DNA from: Rhododendron vialii
Lineage: Eukaryota; Streptophyta; Magnoliopsida; Ericales; Ericaceae
Direction: 5' to 3'
DNA: 64,000 bases
NCBI RefSeq assembly: GCF_030253575.1
Contig: NC_080568.1
Coordinates: 20,236,501-20,300,500, forward strand
The notes under the pieces were generated by a model, which searched no databases, was not told the origin of the DNA, and saw nothing but the letters and a program-made list of their open reading frames with translations. The translations under genes were made by a program, and so were the position numbers. Below, piece by piece: positions 1-10,985 of this stretch. The first letter of the stretch is position 1. Each line of letters starts with the position of its first letter.

Positions 1-711
1 CAAAAATTAGAAGCAAAAGGGAAAAAGCCAAAACAACTATATATATTGTAATGGAGACATAAATAAAGTTAAAGGGCATGGATGAAATAAATACCTTAGG
101 TGGGTTGGTTCGTTACTTTGAAAAGCAAAAGGTTAACACTCCTGGCCCTACAACACAATCTTCTTCTTTTTAAAAAAAAGACAAATAAATAACTCAGATG
201 TGTGGATTTTTTGGGGACCAATCCCACCGACCACTTTGCGGTGTCCCAATTAACAAAATTTCTCATTCCCCTTATGTTTACAAGCTAAACCAAAGGAGAT
301 ATTGGCCTCAAATTAGTCACTTTCTTATGTACGTAAGAGGTAGCCCTCCCGTCTTTCATAAGCCCTTCACTTCTTTCTATAGTGTTTCTGGCTTAATGGC
401 ATGCTCAGCTATTAAATTTTTGTAATTTGAAGTCTAAACCTTTTGATGAATTCAAATTTTAAAAACGCTTTAGCTAGGGAGATAAGAAGTATCAATTAAA
501 TCGCTCAAACCACCTTAACTGAACCAAATCAGGGGATAATTTTGTCCAAGTTTTTACCTGTGATTGGTCTAGGCGATTTTGTTTATGGGAAAACTAAATA
601 AATTGGTTTGGTGGTGGTTCATATACTTGAAAATCGTTTGACACCGAAATCAACCAAACATAACCCTCTCGATATATAATCCTCTATTTATTTGATATTC
701 AAATTAGTCAA
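1..711. other. Intergenic, no gene seen
   Basis: AT-rich sequence with no recognisable coding region. Short open frames here have no family resemblance, no splice structure and ordinary intergenic composition. Confidence 0.5.
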
Positions 712-714
712 TTA

Positions 715-963
715 GGCTCCGTTTGTTTGGGCATAAAATGTTTTTCAGTAAAATGCATGTTTTACCTATTTTCCAGTGTTCGGTTGTGTAAAAAATTAGA
801 AAAATATTTTACATGTACAACATTTTCCATCAATTGGATGAAAATAACTTACCCTTAAATATTATGTAAGTTATTTTCCGAAATGAACTTGTTGCCTTCT
901 ACTGCAATTCTCACTGCTCAATTTCATGAATCGTCAATCCTGACGCTCTCTCTACTGTTTAAG

Positions 964-1006
<43 letters not shown>

Positions 1007-1139
1007 ACTATTTTGTAAAGATTTCTGAAAATATTTTCAAGTGCCAACCAAACACCGAAAAATAAAAGTTTGAAATTTATTTTCTGAAAAAACATTTTAC
1101 ATGTAAAATTACATATTTTCCATCAAAACAAACAGAGCC
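715..1139. mobile_element. Tourist-like MITE (PIF/Harbinger type), copy 1
   Basis: The element begins GGCTCCGTTTGTTTGGGCAT and ends with the inverse, AAAACAAACAGAGCC. It is flanked by TTA on both sides (712-714 and 1140-1142), the 3-bp target duplication of PIF/Harbinger elements. It has no coding capacity. A CT microsatellite sits inside it at about 965-1004. A second copy with the same ends and flank lies at 49494-50062, so the family is dispersed in this genome. Confidence 0.8.
965..1004. repeat. (CT)n microsatellite
   Basis: About 20 CT dinucleotides in a row inside the Tourist-like MITE. The second copy of this MITE has a much shorter CT tract at the matching place, so the tract expanded within the element. 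Confidence 0.9.
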
Positions 1140-1142
1140 TTA

Positions 1143-2453
1143 GTTTCCTAAACATTCTGTGGTAGAGTTTGTAATCCATTACATGCATGTAATTTACTGA
1201 GCTGATTTGTTTTCTAACCATGATTTGTACACAGAATTGGTTTTGAGTTTGCTGGTTTTGTTTATGACAAGGAATAAACCCAACCCAATTATGTAAAGTC
1301 CAAAGCGATAAACTGCACTAAACCAAAGCAGCTAAATATGATGCGGTTTGGTGCAATTCGTTGGTGGTACTAGTTGGTTTCAGTACACAATAATTGAAAA
1401 TCGATTAAATTGATTCGGTATTTTTTTTCCCATAAAAAACGATTGTACCGAACCTCTTACATCCCTAACTATCGCTAAAATTTTAGCATTACAGTTAATG
1501 TACTAGGAAAAATTATATTACTGCCACTTGGCACTCACAGGGCTCTTTTCACTAAAAGAATCTTGTCTTATTTCTTATGTCTACAGTCTACACTATGTGG
1601 ATAAATACATGGTAAAAGTACACAAACTTTCTCGATAATTATTTTTTCTCACGAAGACTCTTAACATTTGAAATTGTCCATACAGACCCTCTGTTTGCCA
1701 TTCCATCTCCCTGCATCTTCACTCTTTTGCAGATGTAAAGATGCAGAGAGATGTTGGCAAAGAAATGGAATGATAGTTATTTTATTTTTTCAATGGAATG
1801 ACAATTTCTTCACTAAGGCGAATAGTGATTCCATTTGACATGATCATTTCATTATTTAATGGTGAACCAAACATAGAAATAAATATGTCATTCTTTGATT
1901 TCATCGAACCAAACATACCCTTAGTTTGATGCCATAGTTTGTTTGATCAGGCTCCGATTCAATTATAGTTTGTTTGATCAGGCTTCGATTCAATTTGGAA
2001 TCCTCCAATCCCCTTTGGTTTTTATTTTTTGTTGGCTTTCATAGGTCCGTAAGGATGATCTAGACCGTTCATCTATTAGACTTTGCCAAAAAAAGATACA
2101 TGACCACGAGAAAAAATAACTTGACTAGACATCAAAGTTACATGAACAAATAACACTTGTGCAAGAAGTAGTGAACCAAAAATATGATCTGAGACTTAAC
2201 TATCCGATTTCTCATGGACGAATTTGATATTTTTATGTAACTATAGATGTCGAATAAAGCTGATATTTTTACGTGGTGATTTTTTTTTTTTTTTTTTTTT
2301 TTTGCGAGACCTATGAAATGAATGATTTGATTAATCCTTTTTGTGGGTCTGGAATGAGGCCGCAAAAATTGAAAACAAGAGGGGACCGGACTGGAGGATT
2401 GCCAAGTTGATAGAAGCCAGGTCTGTGGGTGTTGAGGGCACAAAAAGAACATG
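1143..2453. other. Intergenic; small repeats
   Basis: No gene is seen. A roughly 40-bp segment (TTTGTTTGATCAGGCTCCGA and following) is tandemly duplicated near 1935-2005. The stretch ending near 1920 in AACCAAACATACCCT resembles one end of a Harbinger-type MITE without a partner. There is a long T run near 2281-2303. Confidence 0.45.
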
Positions 2454-2462
2454 AACTAATAA

Positions 2463-2506
2463 GGGAAAATTTCACCCAAACCCCCTGAGGTATCTGACAA
2501 TGACAG

Positions 2507-2538
<32 letters not shown>

Positions 2539-3182
2539 ATTTCACAGTTTGGGTTTCATTCCGTTAGTTCCGTTAGTGAAATGGACGGAAAATGAAATCT
2601 TCAATTTTATTTAGTTCTACACAAGGACGGAACCAGAATTTTGCCCTAGCAGTGGCGAAATATATACCAAAAAAATCTAGTGGTGACAAGACTATATAAG
2701 TTGGGCATAAAACCAAATGAAGAGCAGATACTTAAGTGCTCCAGTTTTTAATTCGTTTGAATCGGTGCAAAGATTTTTATTTTTTTATCATTTTATCCTA
2801 AATGGTCATAGTTAAGTTTTGGCCCCAAGGCTTTCAATGAGAGCCATAGAACCAAATGAAGAGAAGACACTTAAGTGCTCCAATTTTTTATCTGTTTGAA
2901 TCGGTGCGAAGATCTTATTTTTCTGATCATTTTATCCTAAAAGGTCATAATTAATTTTTTGCTCTAGGACTTTTAATAAGAGCCCTAAGATAGCTGTAGA
3001 ACTATATAAAATTGAAGATTTCATTTTCCGTACATTTTTGTACATTTTTCGTCCATTTCACTAACGGAACTAACAGAATGAAACCCAAACTGTGAAATAT
3101 GGGAGGTTTATGTCATTTTTGAAAACTCAGGGGTATCTTCTGTCATTGTCAGATACCTCAGGGGTCTAAGTGAAATTTTCCC
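2463..3182. mobile_element. MITE with long inverted repeats and 9-bp target duplication (Mutator type)
   Basis: The ends are long inverted repeats of about 150 bp, beginning GGGAAAATTTCACCCAAACC on the left and, read inverted, GGGAAAATTTCACTTAGACC on the right. The flanks carry a perfect 9-bp duplication AACTAATAA (2454-2462 and 3183-3191), the length typical of Mutator-like elements. The interior holds two degenerate copies of a roughly 130-bp unit containing ACTTAAGTGCTCCA; similar sequence occurs in the inverted-repeat element at 58.7-59.4 kb. A run of about 28 C interrupts the left repeat near 2511-2538. No coding sequence. Confidence 0.8.
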
Positions 3183-3217
3183 AACTAATAATTCATTGTA
3201 TGTTATCAATTTAATAA

Positions 3218-3541
3218 GGGCGCCGCTATTCGCAGCCCTTTATTTACTCTCATAGCCCGTTAAAAATTTTCAATTATACTCGACAGTTAGTTACCGAAAT
3301 TGAGATATATTTTCAGCATCCAATTACCGAAATATAATATTTTTTTCAACAGATGTTTACCGAAAATGCATGTTCGGCAGTTGTTTACCGAAAGTTGAAC
3401 ATATTTTCGACATGTAGTTACCGAAATATAATCTTGTTTTCAACAACAATTTACCGAAATGTTATTTATGATTTTCAACAACCATTTACCGAAATATAAT
3501 GGGCTACGGGAGAAAATAAAGGGCTGCGAATAGCAGCACCC
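3218..3541. mobile_element. Non-autonomous MULE-type MITE sharing the terminus of the 36.5-kb MULE
   Basis: A 324-bp element. The left end is GGGCGCCGCTATTCGCAGCC; the right end inverted is GGGTGCTGCTATTCGCAGCC, with the inverted repeat running about 45 bp. The flanks are a perfect 8-bp duplication TTTAATAA (3210-3217 and 3542-3549). The core GCCGCTATTCGCAGCCC is identical to the left end of the MULE at 36530. Between the ends are about seven TACCGAAA motifs (near 3293, 3325, 3358, 3386, 3419, 3452 and 3487) in a repeating 28-35-bp unit. No open frame of note. It is probably mobilised by a transposase of that MULE family (inference). Confidence 0.85.
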
Positions 3542-3549
3542 TTTAATAA

Positions 3550-4277
3550 AGCATTCTATCCAAACAATTGCTTCCTTGGAGAAATTCAAATGTCAGGGAT
3601 TGGGAACTACACACACAATATCACAGACACCGAGAGTTAAACGTGATCGGGCCAGAATGCCCTCTCCATGGAGAAATACACCACTCCATAACACACGCGC
3701 CGCTAATAATGGAATACAGACACTGTCTATCAACCTCAGCCAGACTCTGATTCTATATGTCTTTTTAATTTGTCTCGTCACACCCTACACAGTAGACATG
3801 AACATACATAAATAGAGTTACAAAGAGAGAAAAACCACAAGGCCATTCAATGGGGGTTTCGGCGAGCGTGGGAGGCAGAGGATGACATGGGTCTGTCCGT
3901 CTCTCAAGCTATATTCTCAATGCGGACCTAAGTCAATGATCTCTGCCAAACGTGCGCGAAGAAAACGCAGTGAATGTAGATGTACGTAGTCATTAGTCCA
4001 TTTGGTATTGCCTTCAAAATCCGGTATTCTATCTAAGCCTTTTCATAAGGAAAACAGAGTGGTGGCCAATACATCCAGTGTTGTATAACATTCCCATGTA
4101 TTAAACGTCTTAAGAAATAAGAAGTCAATACACGATTGTCTTCGAATCGAATAACATAACACAAAGAACATTAGCGCTGGAATATATACTTTACAGTCGC
4201 CACAAGTAACAAAATAATAACCAATGTCCAAGTCATTTCCGCAACCATGTATATAGTTCAACCTACCACCGAGTTGT
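3550..4277. other. Intergenic, no gene recognised
   Basis: Overlapping short frames on both strands near 3570-3815 show no family resemblance. Nothing else is supported. Confidence 0.4.
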
Positions 4278-4591
4278 GCTATATGTACCGACCATGGGGG
4301 AGGGAAATCGTACCGACGGCCGCCGGCGGGCCGTCTCCGGCTACCGGACGGCCGATCCGAGCCGTCCAAAAATTCTAAAAAAAAAACCGATGGGGCCTGC
4401 GCGAGAATCAACGGCATCCGAGATGTGTAGAGTACTTGATCCGAGCACCTATTTTTCATGTATATACATGTATATACATATATACACGAAAAAAGGATGC
4501 TTGGATCAAGCACCCTACACACCTCGGGCCGGAGACGACCCGCCGGCTGCCGTCGGTACGATTTCCCTCCTCCATGGTCGGTACTCATAGC
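4278..4591. mobile_element. Foldback-type MITE with GC-rich inverted repeats
   Basis: About 75 bp of inverted repeat bounds an AT-rich centre. The left arm reads GTACCGACCATGGGGGAGGG and continues through GACGGCCGCCGGCGGG. The right arm inverted reads GTACCGACCATGGAGGAGGG and continues through GACGGCAGCCGGCGGG. Similarity extends a few bases further out to GCTAT. The arms are rich in CpG, unlike the surroundings. No convincing target duplication was found, so the superfamily is not assigned. Long open frames crossing it are by-products of the inverted repeat. Confidence 0.7.
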
Positions 4592-5230
4592 TTTTCTGTA
4601 CTGGTACTGACAATCCATGTGCGTAGACTCCAGGGGAAATCCGTCAGTCCCACCTGCACAGATAGCCGAAAGGTGTGATCAGCAGAAACACAGAGGCATC
4701 CAAGCAAACCAGAAGTTCGCCAATGTTGATTACCAAAGACACTTTTCCAGATGTATAAAACCTTTTCCTTCACAGAAGACGAATGGTACTTTTGTTTTGC
4801 GTAAGATTATATAACTCTGATCACAGCTTTTAAAACAATGTAGACAGATTGGTAGTAGGGACCCAAATTATGCTAAAGAAAACTTAGGTTACTGTGGTGC
4901 CAAACTTAGGTTTCAAATTTACTCTAAGTACGCATTCTCTAATGCCATTGCGGTTGACATAATGGTGTAAGACAGATCTATGAAAACTTAGGTTACTGTG
5001 GTGCTTTAAGAGTTTGGATAATCCCTAAAATAATCATTACTTCGAAGAAATGCATTATGGATAAATTTTAAAAAAATTCTTCTAAATATTGGCGTCCCAA
5101 GAGGTTCATTGGCCCGAGTGTACATGTGTCAAGAGGAAAAGAAGTAAGGTAATACTGAAACGTAAAATCATCACCAGTCCAATAAAAATAGGAACTAAAA
5201 CAACTTGAACACAAACATGCTTTAGGGTAA
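4592..5230. other. Intergenic; short direct repeat
   Basis: No gene is seen. A segment reading GAAAACTTAGGTTACTGTGG occurs twice, near 4879 and 4981, about 102 bp apart. Confidence 0.45.
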
Positions 5231-5675
5231 TCAACATTCTGGTTTACGCCAGCAAAAGATAACCTCCGGATCCTTTCTTATTCCAGCATACACCAGAGCT
5301 TGGAAGTACATAGGAGCAGCAGCCTTAGCCTTGGCCTCAAAGGTAATATAGTGATTGTAACTAGCAACCGCCTGAGAGCCTACCTTCATGACCCTCATAA
5401 TTAAACTGGTAGTTTGTATTCTGCAGAATAACAAAAAGGTTTGAACACCAGTGATACCGAGTAAGAGGACCTAACAAAGAGGCGATGATAGAAGAATTAG
5501 GTGGACGCGAAAAAACGCAGAATGACACGCATACGTGTTTATTGTTGAAGTCTTCAATAGCATTGCTCAAACACTTATTGGGCTCCTCGAACACCCTGGG
5601 ATTCTTCTCAAAGTTTGGACATGGATAAGTTAAGCCACAGTTAACCACACTGTCGGGAACGTCAACATCAAACCC
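5231..5675 (-). CDS. Cystatin-like (cystatin/monellin fold) protein, partial or frame-disrupted
   Basis: Two exons are clear. The upstream exon (about 5535-5675) encodes 47 residues beginning GFDVDVP, a signature of plant cystatin-like proteins, and ends with a helix-like stretch (LSNAIEDFNNKH). The downstream exon (5231-5420) encodes the strand region with SQAVASYNHYITFEAKAK and ends IFCWRKPEC. Splice sites are visible (CAC|GTATGC and CTGCAG|AATAC). Joined this way the exons are one base out of frame: the junction gives NTNYQF as the family expects, and the frame is then lost before RVMKVG. An alternative donor at GT|GTCATT, 11 bases further downstream, restores the frame but adds residues and loses NTNYQF. 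A possible first exon (REYGDELFETEFPP, about 5755-5850) lies upstream. This is either a decaying gene or one with unusual splicing. The protease-inhibitor role is family knowledge only. Confidence 0.5.
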
Positions 5676-6014
5676 CTGTAGATCACGAATAGGAATGTTA
5701 GAAACAATGTTAATGAGAGCATGCTCTACTGGGGCAGCCAAATCCATTGCCAAAGCTATACTTTGGCGGGAACTCTGTCTCAAAAAGTTCGTCTCCGTAT
5801 TCTCTCATTTCGGGCACAATAAATGGCTCTACCTGAATTTCTTCTCTTTATCACTGTATGCGTAACACCAATGGGAGAGCTAGATTTTTGCGAAACTACA
5901 TGAGAGTGGGTGGACCAAAGTAGTAGCCGAACGCCACAAGTCGTTCACTATTCGAGCGCAGAGGCTAACCATATACAAAGAGTCGTTGTGATGATCTTCT
6001 TACGTACGTAGGTA

Positions 6015-6600
6015 TAGGGATGGCAAGTGTACCCGCCCCGCCCCGAACGGGGCGGGTTTTTCACTCCATTTTCGGGGGTCGGGTCGGGGTAAAATTTTCA
6101 AGGCCCGCCCGGGTTCGGGGCGAAAGTACCCCGACCCAGCGTGTGTGTATATATATATATGTATATGTATTTATTTATATATGTATATATACTTATATAT
6201 ATATATGTCCTTTAATTTTTTTAGCATTAATCCAAAAAACAATGTCTCTTTACTGTCAAGTAATCTAATCAAATTTTAAAAAGAAATAAAAATTGATATT
6301 TATTGGTGTTTAGTGAATTTTCTAAAAAGTTTTCTTCAAAAATTTATAATAAATCCTACACATAAAGAAATGGAATGAATCATCCAAAATATTGATTGCA
6401 ATTAAAAGTTTAGATAAAACCGCGATACCAAAAGACACAAAAATAATTTCAAAACTTTTATTTTTTAGATAATTTTTATTCTTATTTTGCCTTTTTTAAA
6501 AATTTTACGGGGCGGGGCGGGTAAACCCGTTCCCCGATCGGGGCGGGGATGGGAGTACCCCAAAAAAACCCGGTCGGGGTCGGGGCGGGGGCGGGTAATG
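6015..6600. mobile_element. hAT-like MITE with G/C-rich ends
   Basis: Begins TAGGGATGGCAAGTGTACCC, a terminus style common in plant hAT-type MITEs, and runs into CCCGCCCCGCCCC. The far end has the inverse GC-rich block (GGGGCGGGGCGGGTAAACCC, about 6507-6596). The centre is AT-rich with TA-type repeats at 6145-6210. The outermost right bases are not clearly inverted to the left end and no target duplication was found, so the right border is approximate. Confidence 0.55.
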
Positions 6601-7273
6601 TCGATCGTGGTTGATGGTATCTCTCATGCTCGGCTGGGGTCATCGATCGTGGTTGATGTTGGTGTTTGTTGTCATGAATGTCCTCCTCCGATGACCCACG
6701 CATTCCGTTCGGACAACGGGATCCAACATGTAGATCGTGGTCGACAACGTCGTGGGAGGCCATATTTTCTCCTCTCCACCTTACGCAGAAACCTAGCGTT
6801 AGGAGTGATATCGTATCGGAATTTTGGTAACGAAGTAATATTACTAGGGTCGGTGTAACAGAAAAGACGCCCATGCAGCAACCAGTAAATTAAATAGCAG
6901 TCGAAAAACAAAAAAAATAGCCGACCGGACGAACTTGGCTAGATTCTATATTCCGTCTTCTATATGGATTAGAATTCTCAATCCTGGAACTTTTTTTCAG
7001 AAAAGTTTTATTAAAATCCGGACACATTAATTGTCAAAACGGACGGCGACTGTGCCGTGAGTAATTCTCAAATTTCGTCCTTCAATTTCTAGACACCGTT
7101 AACTTCTTACAGTTTTGCACTTTTTTTTTTATATTTATCTAGTATTTAATTTCGTAGTCTTTTGCGAATAAAATATATAGGAATAGAAACAAATACTATA
7201 AATAAGGAAAAAAAGAGCCCAGGCGATATAATGGCTGGAAAAAGCTCTCAATGAAAAGCAAAAGTTTTATTGA
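6601..7273. other. Intergenic; repeated GATCGTGGTTGATG motif
   Basis: No gene recognised. The motif CGATCGTGGTTGATG occurs twice within 60 bp (about 6603 and 6646), with a related AGATCGTGGTCGAC near 6732. Open frames on both strands here have no recognised similarity. Confidence 0.4.
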
Positions 7274-7759
7274 ATGAAATTCAAGGATGAAGATTTAAAG
7301 ATCTCAATGGAAAGTAGAAGGTTTAGTGAAGAAACTTCAAGGATATTGAAGATTGAAAGAATAATAAAGGACTACATGGAGAATCATTCTCAAATTGGTG
7401 GTATTCGAATCGGAATTCAAATGAACAGACAGAAGATCTGCATAGTTATTGAGCTAGCTAGCTCCATGGAGATTGAGTTAGCTCAATCAATACTTGTGAC
7501 CAACTTTGAATGCTTCTTGAAGGCCACGAATTTGATTAAGAAAAAGGGGGGGGAAAAAGAAAAAAAAAAAAAAGGTGTTGGAGATCATATCAAGATATTC
7601 GACCTTGGAAGGAAGTTGATTTTTTATTTTTATTTTTTAAATAGTGGAAGGAGCTTGATTGAAGACAGACAAATCAAGATACAAAAATGGATAGAATTGA
7701 AAGGACAAGAATATTTGTGCGAGAAGATTATTCTTCAACAGCTATATTCCACAGAATAA
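7274..7759 (+). CDS. Hypothetical 161-residue open frame, doubtful
   Basis: An uninterrupted 161-codon frame rich in Lys, Ile and Glu. It contains a purine-run segment (KKKGGEKEKKKK, near codon 90) and a hydrophobic patch (LIFYFYFLNSG, near codon 114). No domain, signal peptide or splice structure was recognised. The purine composition can by itself suppress stop codons. It lies 150 bp beyond the SEO gene, tail to tail. It may be a chance frame or an exon of an unrecognised gene. Confidence 0.2.
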   Translation: MKFKDEDLKISMESRRFSEETSRILKIERIIKDYMENHSQIGGIRIGIQMNRQKICIVIELASSMEIELAQSILVTNFECFLKATNLIKKKGGEKEKKKKGVGDHIKIFDLGRKLIFYFYFLNSGRSLIEDRQIKIQKWIELKGQEYLCEKIILQQLYSTE

Positions 7760-7909
7760 AATGGAGAAAATGGCATATATACATCATCTTGAAGACCACA
7801 AAAAAAATAATCCAGAGCACTTTGCTAGCAAAGAACTGTAAAATCTTACAATGCAATAAAATTTAACATGATCAGTTGATAACTGTATACAGACATCGAC
7901 GAAAATGCC

Positions 7910-10900
7910 CTACTCCACTACATTGCATTTATAGACGACAAATTTCTCCAAAGTTCGCTTACATTTTGCGCAAGTTACAGTCTCCTTGAGTCCGTCAACA
8001 AATGGTATAATATCAGAGTGATCGCAAGGCTCAGCTACAAGAGGTTTTGGTTCAATTGCAGTTCTAATTGCACCTGCTAGCCCCAAAACAGCCACATTTT
8101 CTCCCCACTCTGGAAAAAGATCCAAGCATTCCATGACTTCTCTCCCTTGAAGCCTAACCATATCAGTAGAAGAGCCTCTCCCAATAAGTACCCAACCTTT
8201 TTCATTTTCACCGGTGTCCATTAGCTCCAACAGTTGTTTTAGTAGCTGATCTTTATCGTCTGTGCAACCTAATCGGAGTTTTGATCTTCTCATGCTATCC
8301 AACCGATGCCAAAAGAAGTTAATCTTGGTGAAAGTTAAGGAACCGGTTAGCTTTTCATCACGTATGGTGGCTACAATGCTTCTTATTTGCTCACTTGGAA
8401 TTTTATTGCCAACATAAACCATCTTCAGTTGAAGGCCTGAATTTATAATATCCCGTATCTTATCGGTGAATTCTTTGGTCCAATCTATGTTGTTGCTTCC
8501 GTAAACGCAAAGGTTTTGGTCCTCTTCTACCTGACATTAGTGCGTCAAACATTAACACAGGTAAGTTTTCATTTGATCAATGCAAGAAAGTTGAGTTGAA
8601 ATCTTACCCAATTGGCAACCAGAGGGTCAATTCTGTCAAGCAATAGTTGGAAATTCCAAGCTTCTTCTCCCCATAGCTCATTTTCTCTTGAAATAGAAAA
8701 GGGATAGGCCCTAGCACCCCATACCATTGCCATATCAAAAGCATTTGAATTTGTAATTTTACCTTGGCTATCCAATACTACCATTATGGGATCCTGTTTG
8801 AAGTTCCATTCTTGTTGGATGAATTTAACAATAATCGGGTGTAGTGACCGTGGTTGGCGAATTGTATACCACGGCAAGGATTTTGACAAGAATTCATAAA
8901 TCTGCTCTTCAGTGTAAGTCCATGTATCGAATGTTGGAATGGGAATCCATAGAACTTCATAGCGCCCTTCTAACGTCAACCGTTGGGGGTGGTCGTGCAT
9001 CTGTTGCACCAACAAGAGCAACACTTCTATAGGGAGCAGCTCTGGATTTGAGACCAAGAGTATCACTACCTTGTTTTTTAGGTCAGACAACCCAATCTAC
9101 CAATAAGTTCAAAGCTCTTAGTTATATTCTCAACGAAGAGATAATGTATAGGGATGCGTAAGGTATTACAGTTCTCTAAAAGAAAACATACCTTCGCTTT
9201 CGTGGAACAATCCATCAACGGAAAGTTATCAATTGAAGCAAATAACATATCAAGCGCCTCTCGATTGTCAATGTGGGGCTCCTTAAATAGATTCAAGAGC
9301 TTTTTATGCATCTTTGTCTCTATTAACTCACACAAAGAGGTGAAAATATTAGGATTTGATGTTGATACTTGATAGTAATTCCATTTTTAGGCTTTCAGTT
9401 GTGAAATCATGCTTTCAGCTGTGAAATCAAAGGACTCCAGTTATTCCAAAAGAGTCTAAAACTAACCTATCAGCTGATAACAAAGATCCACTTGCCGCTT
9501 GAGGCGACTGCTAATATTGCTCAACTTACACACCAAGCTTGAGAGTTCCCATGATGCACTTATTTCTGAATTTAAATGCCTGAAAATTGAAAACAAAAAT
9601 GATTTTAAACGATTTTAGCATGCAACCTATAATTAACTGATAATCAAGTATGTCCTTTACTACTGAAGTGAAAACATCCTATGGATGGGCAGATTGAAGA
9701 GTAGGAACATGCACTTGCATATTCTTCAGGGCTATCAAGTCTGTGATTTGAGAAGAGCATGCCAAGGCACTTCTAATGACCCAATAAGTAGTGATATAAA
9801 TCCGAGACTTTGCAACCATAATAGCGTCATTTTCCACGACTACATGTTGCAGAGGCAATCCTTCGAATTTGATGATGCACTTTGTCACATCTATAATGGT
9901 TTTCACCAACACGCTCAAAGACTTAAAACGAGGCTTAAACAATCTCGAATTGTTCGGCAACTGCTTAAGCAACGCAACCGATGCTGCCAAGGGGTTGGAA
10001 AGGTAAAGCTGCATTATTAGCCAGAATTCACCATAGCTTGTTGCAAAAGCTGAAAGCACTAGGACAGCTTTTGCATCCCATTTGTAGTGTCCTAGCATCT
10101 CAAACAGTTTCATTGTCCTTTCATGTGTATTCCCTCCCACAGAGCAATTGCAAAGTATCTGCAATAGAATTGATAGTATGCACCTATATCTCATATGCAC
10201 AAACAAATTCAAAGATATAGAGAGTGGAGAGGGAGAGAGATTGCCTCGCTTGAGAGCTTATAGATGGTATGTCCCAGTGGCTCTTCAGATCCAACCACCT
10301 CAATGTTGCATATATTGCTCTCGGCCATGGCCCCAACATGTTGATCAAAAACCTAAAACAAGGTATTTTATGGTTATTGAAATCTTGAAATGGACTTTTG
10401 GTTGCATTCAGTCAACTGTACTTAGTAGGGTGAAAGATATTAGTATGAAAGATGAGTTCTACATAAATAGCAATAGAACTAGAGTCGAAATGTGTAAGCT
10501 TAAATGGTTCTTATTGGCAATAATCGACAGAGAGTAGCTATTCAGAGAGTCAGATTGATTACATATATGGAAGCCGTCAATATACATTTCATTGAATCAA
10601 ATAAGAACCCATATCTCTGATCAAAAAATAATAATAATAATAAGAACCCATTTCTTAATCTGGTTTTCTCTGATATACAAGTCATTTGAAGAGAACATGA
10701 GTCCAAAAAATAAAAGATTTGGTAGGCAGAGGCATAGGGGTGAGTTAATACTTGAGATATGGTAGCATAAGACATGACGGTCTCCATTGCGTGAAGCAAT
10801 AGCTCAGTATCAATGTGGTGACCATCAGGGTCGTGGGTGAGCACGATCTGCTTTATGAGGAAATCGTCCTCCTCCAAAGATAGCGATGATTTAGCACTTC

Positions 10901-10919
10901 CTATGAAGGTCATGGCCAA
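7910..10919 (-). CDS. Sieve element occlusion (SEO/SEOR) protein, 688 residues, 7 exons
   Basis: Structural phloem protein family: SEO proteins form the filaments (forisomes or P-protein) that plug sieve tubes after wounding. Exons read on the minus strand: 10752-10919, 10245-10352, 9719-10158, 9467-9579, 9192-9319, 8608-9096 and 7910-8530. They give one open frame of 688 codons, within the family's normal size. Family landmarks appear in order: LTHDPDGHHID near residue 30; a Cys-rich turn and YKWDAKAVLVLSAFATSYGE near 115; WELSSLVCKLSNI near 250; a thioredoxin-like core with VVILLVSNPE, YEVLWIPI, PWYTIRQP and PIMVVLDSQGK around 320-435; WGARAYPF and W-x-x-E; and the C-terminal CAKCKRTLEKFVVYKC. 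Five introns are GT-AG. Introns 2 and 3 appear to use GC donors (GAG|GCAATC and AT|GCAAGT), which alone keep the frame and the family sequence. The start is the first ATG of an N-terminus that matches the family. A partial copy of exon 1 lies immediately upstream. Confidence 0.9.
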
Positions 10920-10985
10920 AGAAAGCCTGAAGGTTAGAGGTTGATAGGTTTGATCTGGCCTTCTGACCTTGCTCTTTCGCTTTGT

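Noticed and set aside
4043-4618. 191-codon minus-strand frame
   Set aside because: It runs through the inverted-repeat element at 4278-4591 and its partner frame on the other strand is equally open.
6482-6911. Overlapping frames on both strands near the GC-rich MITE end
   Set aside because: They cross the G/C-rich terminus, are open in three frames, and show no domain.
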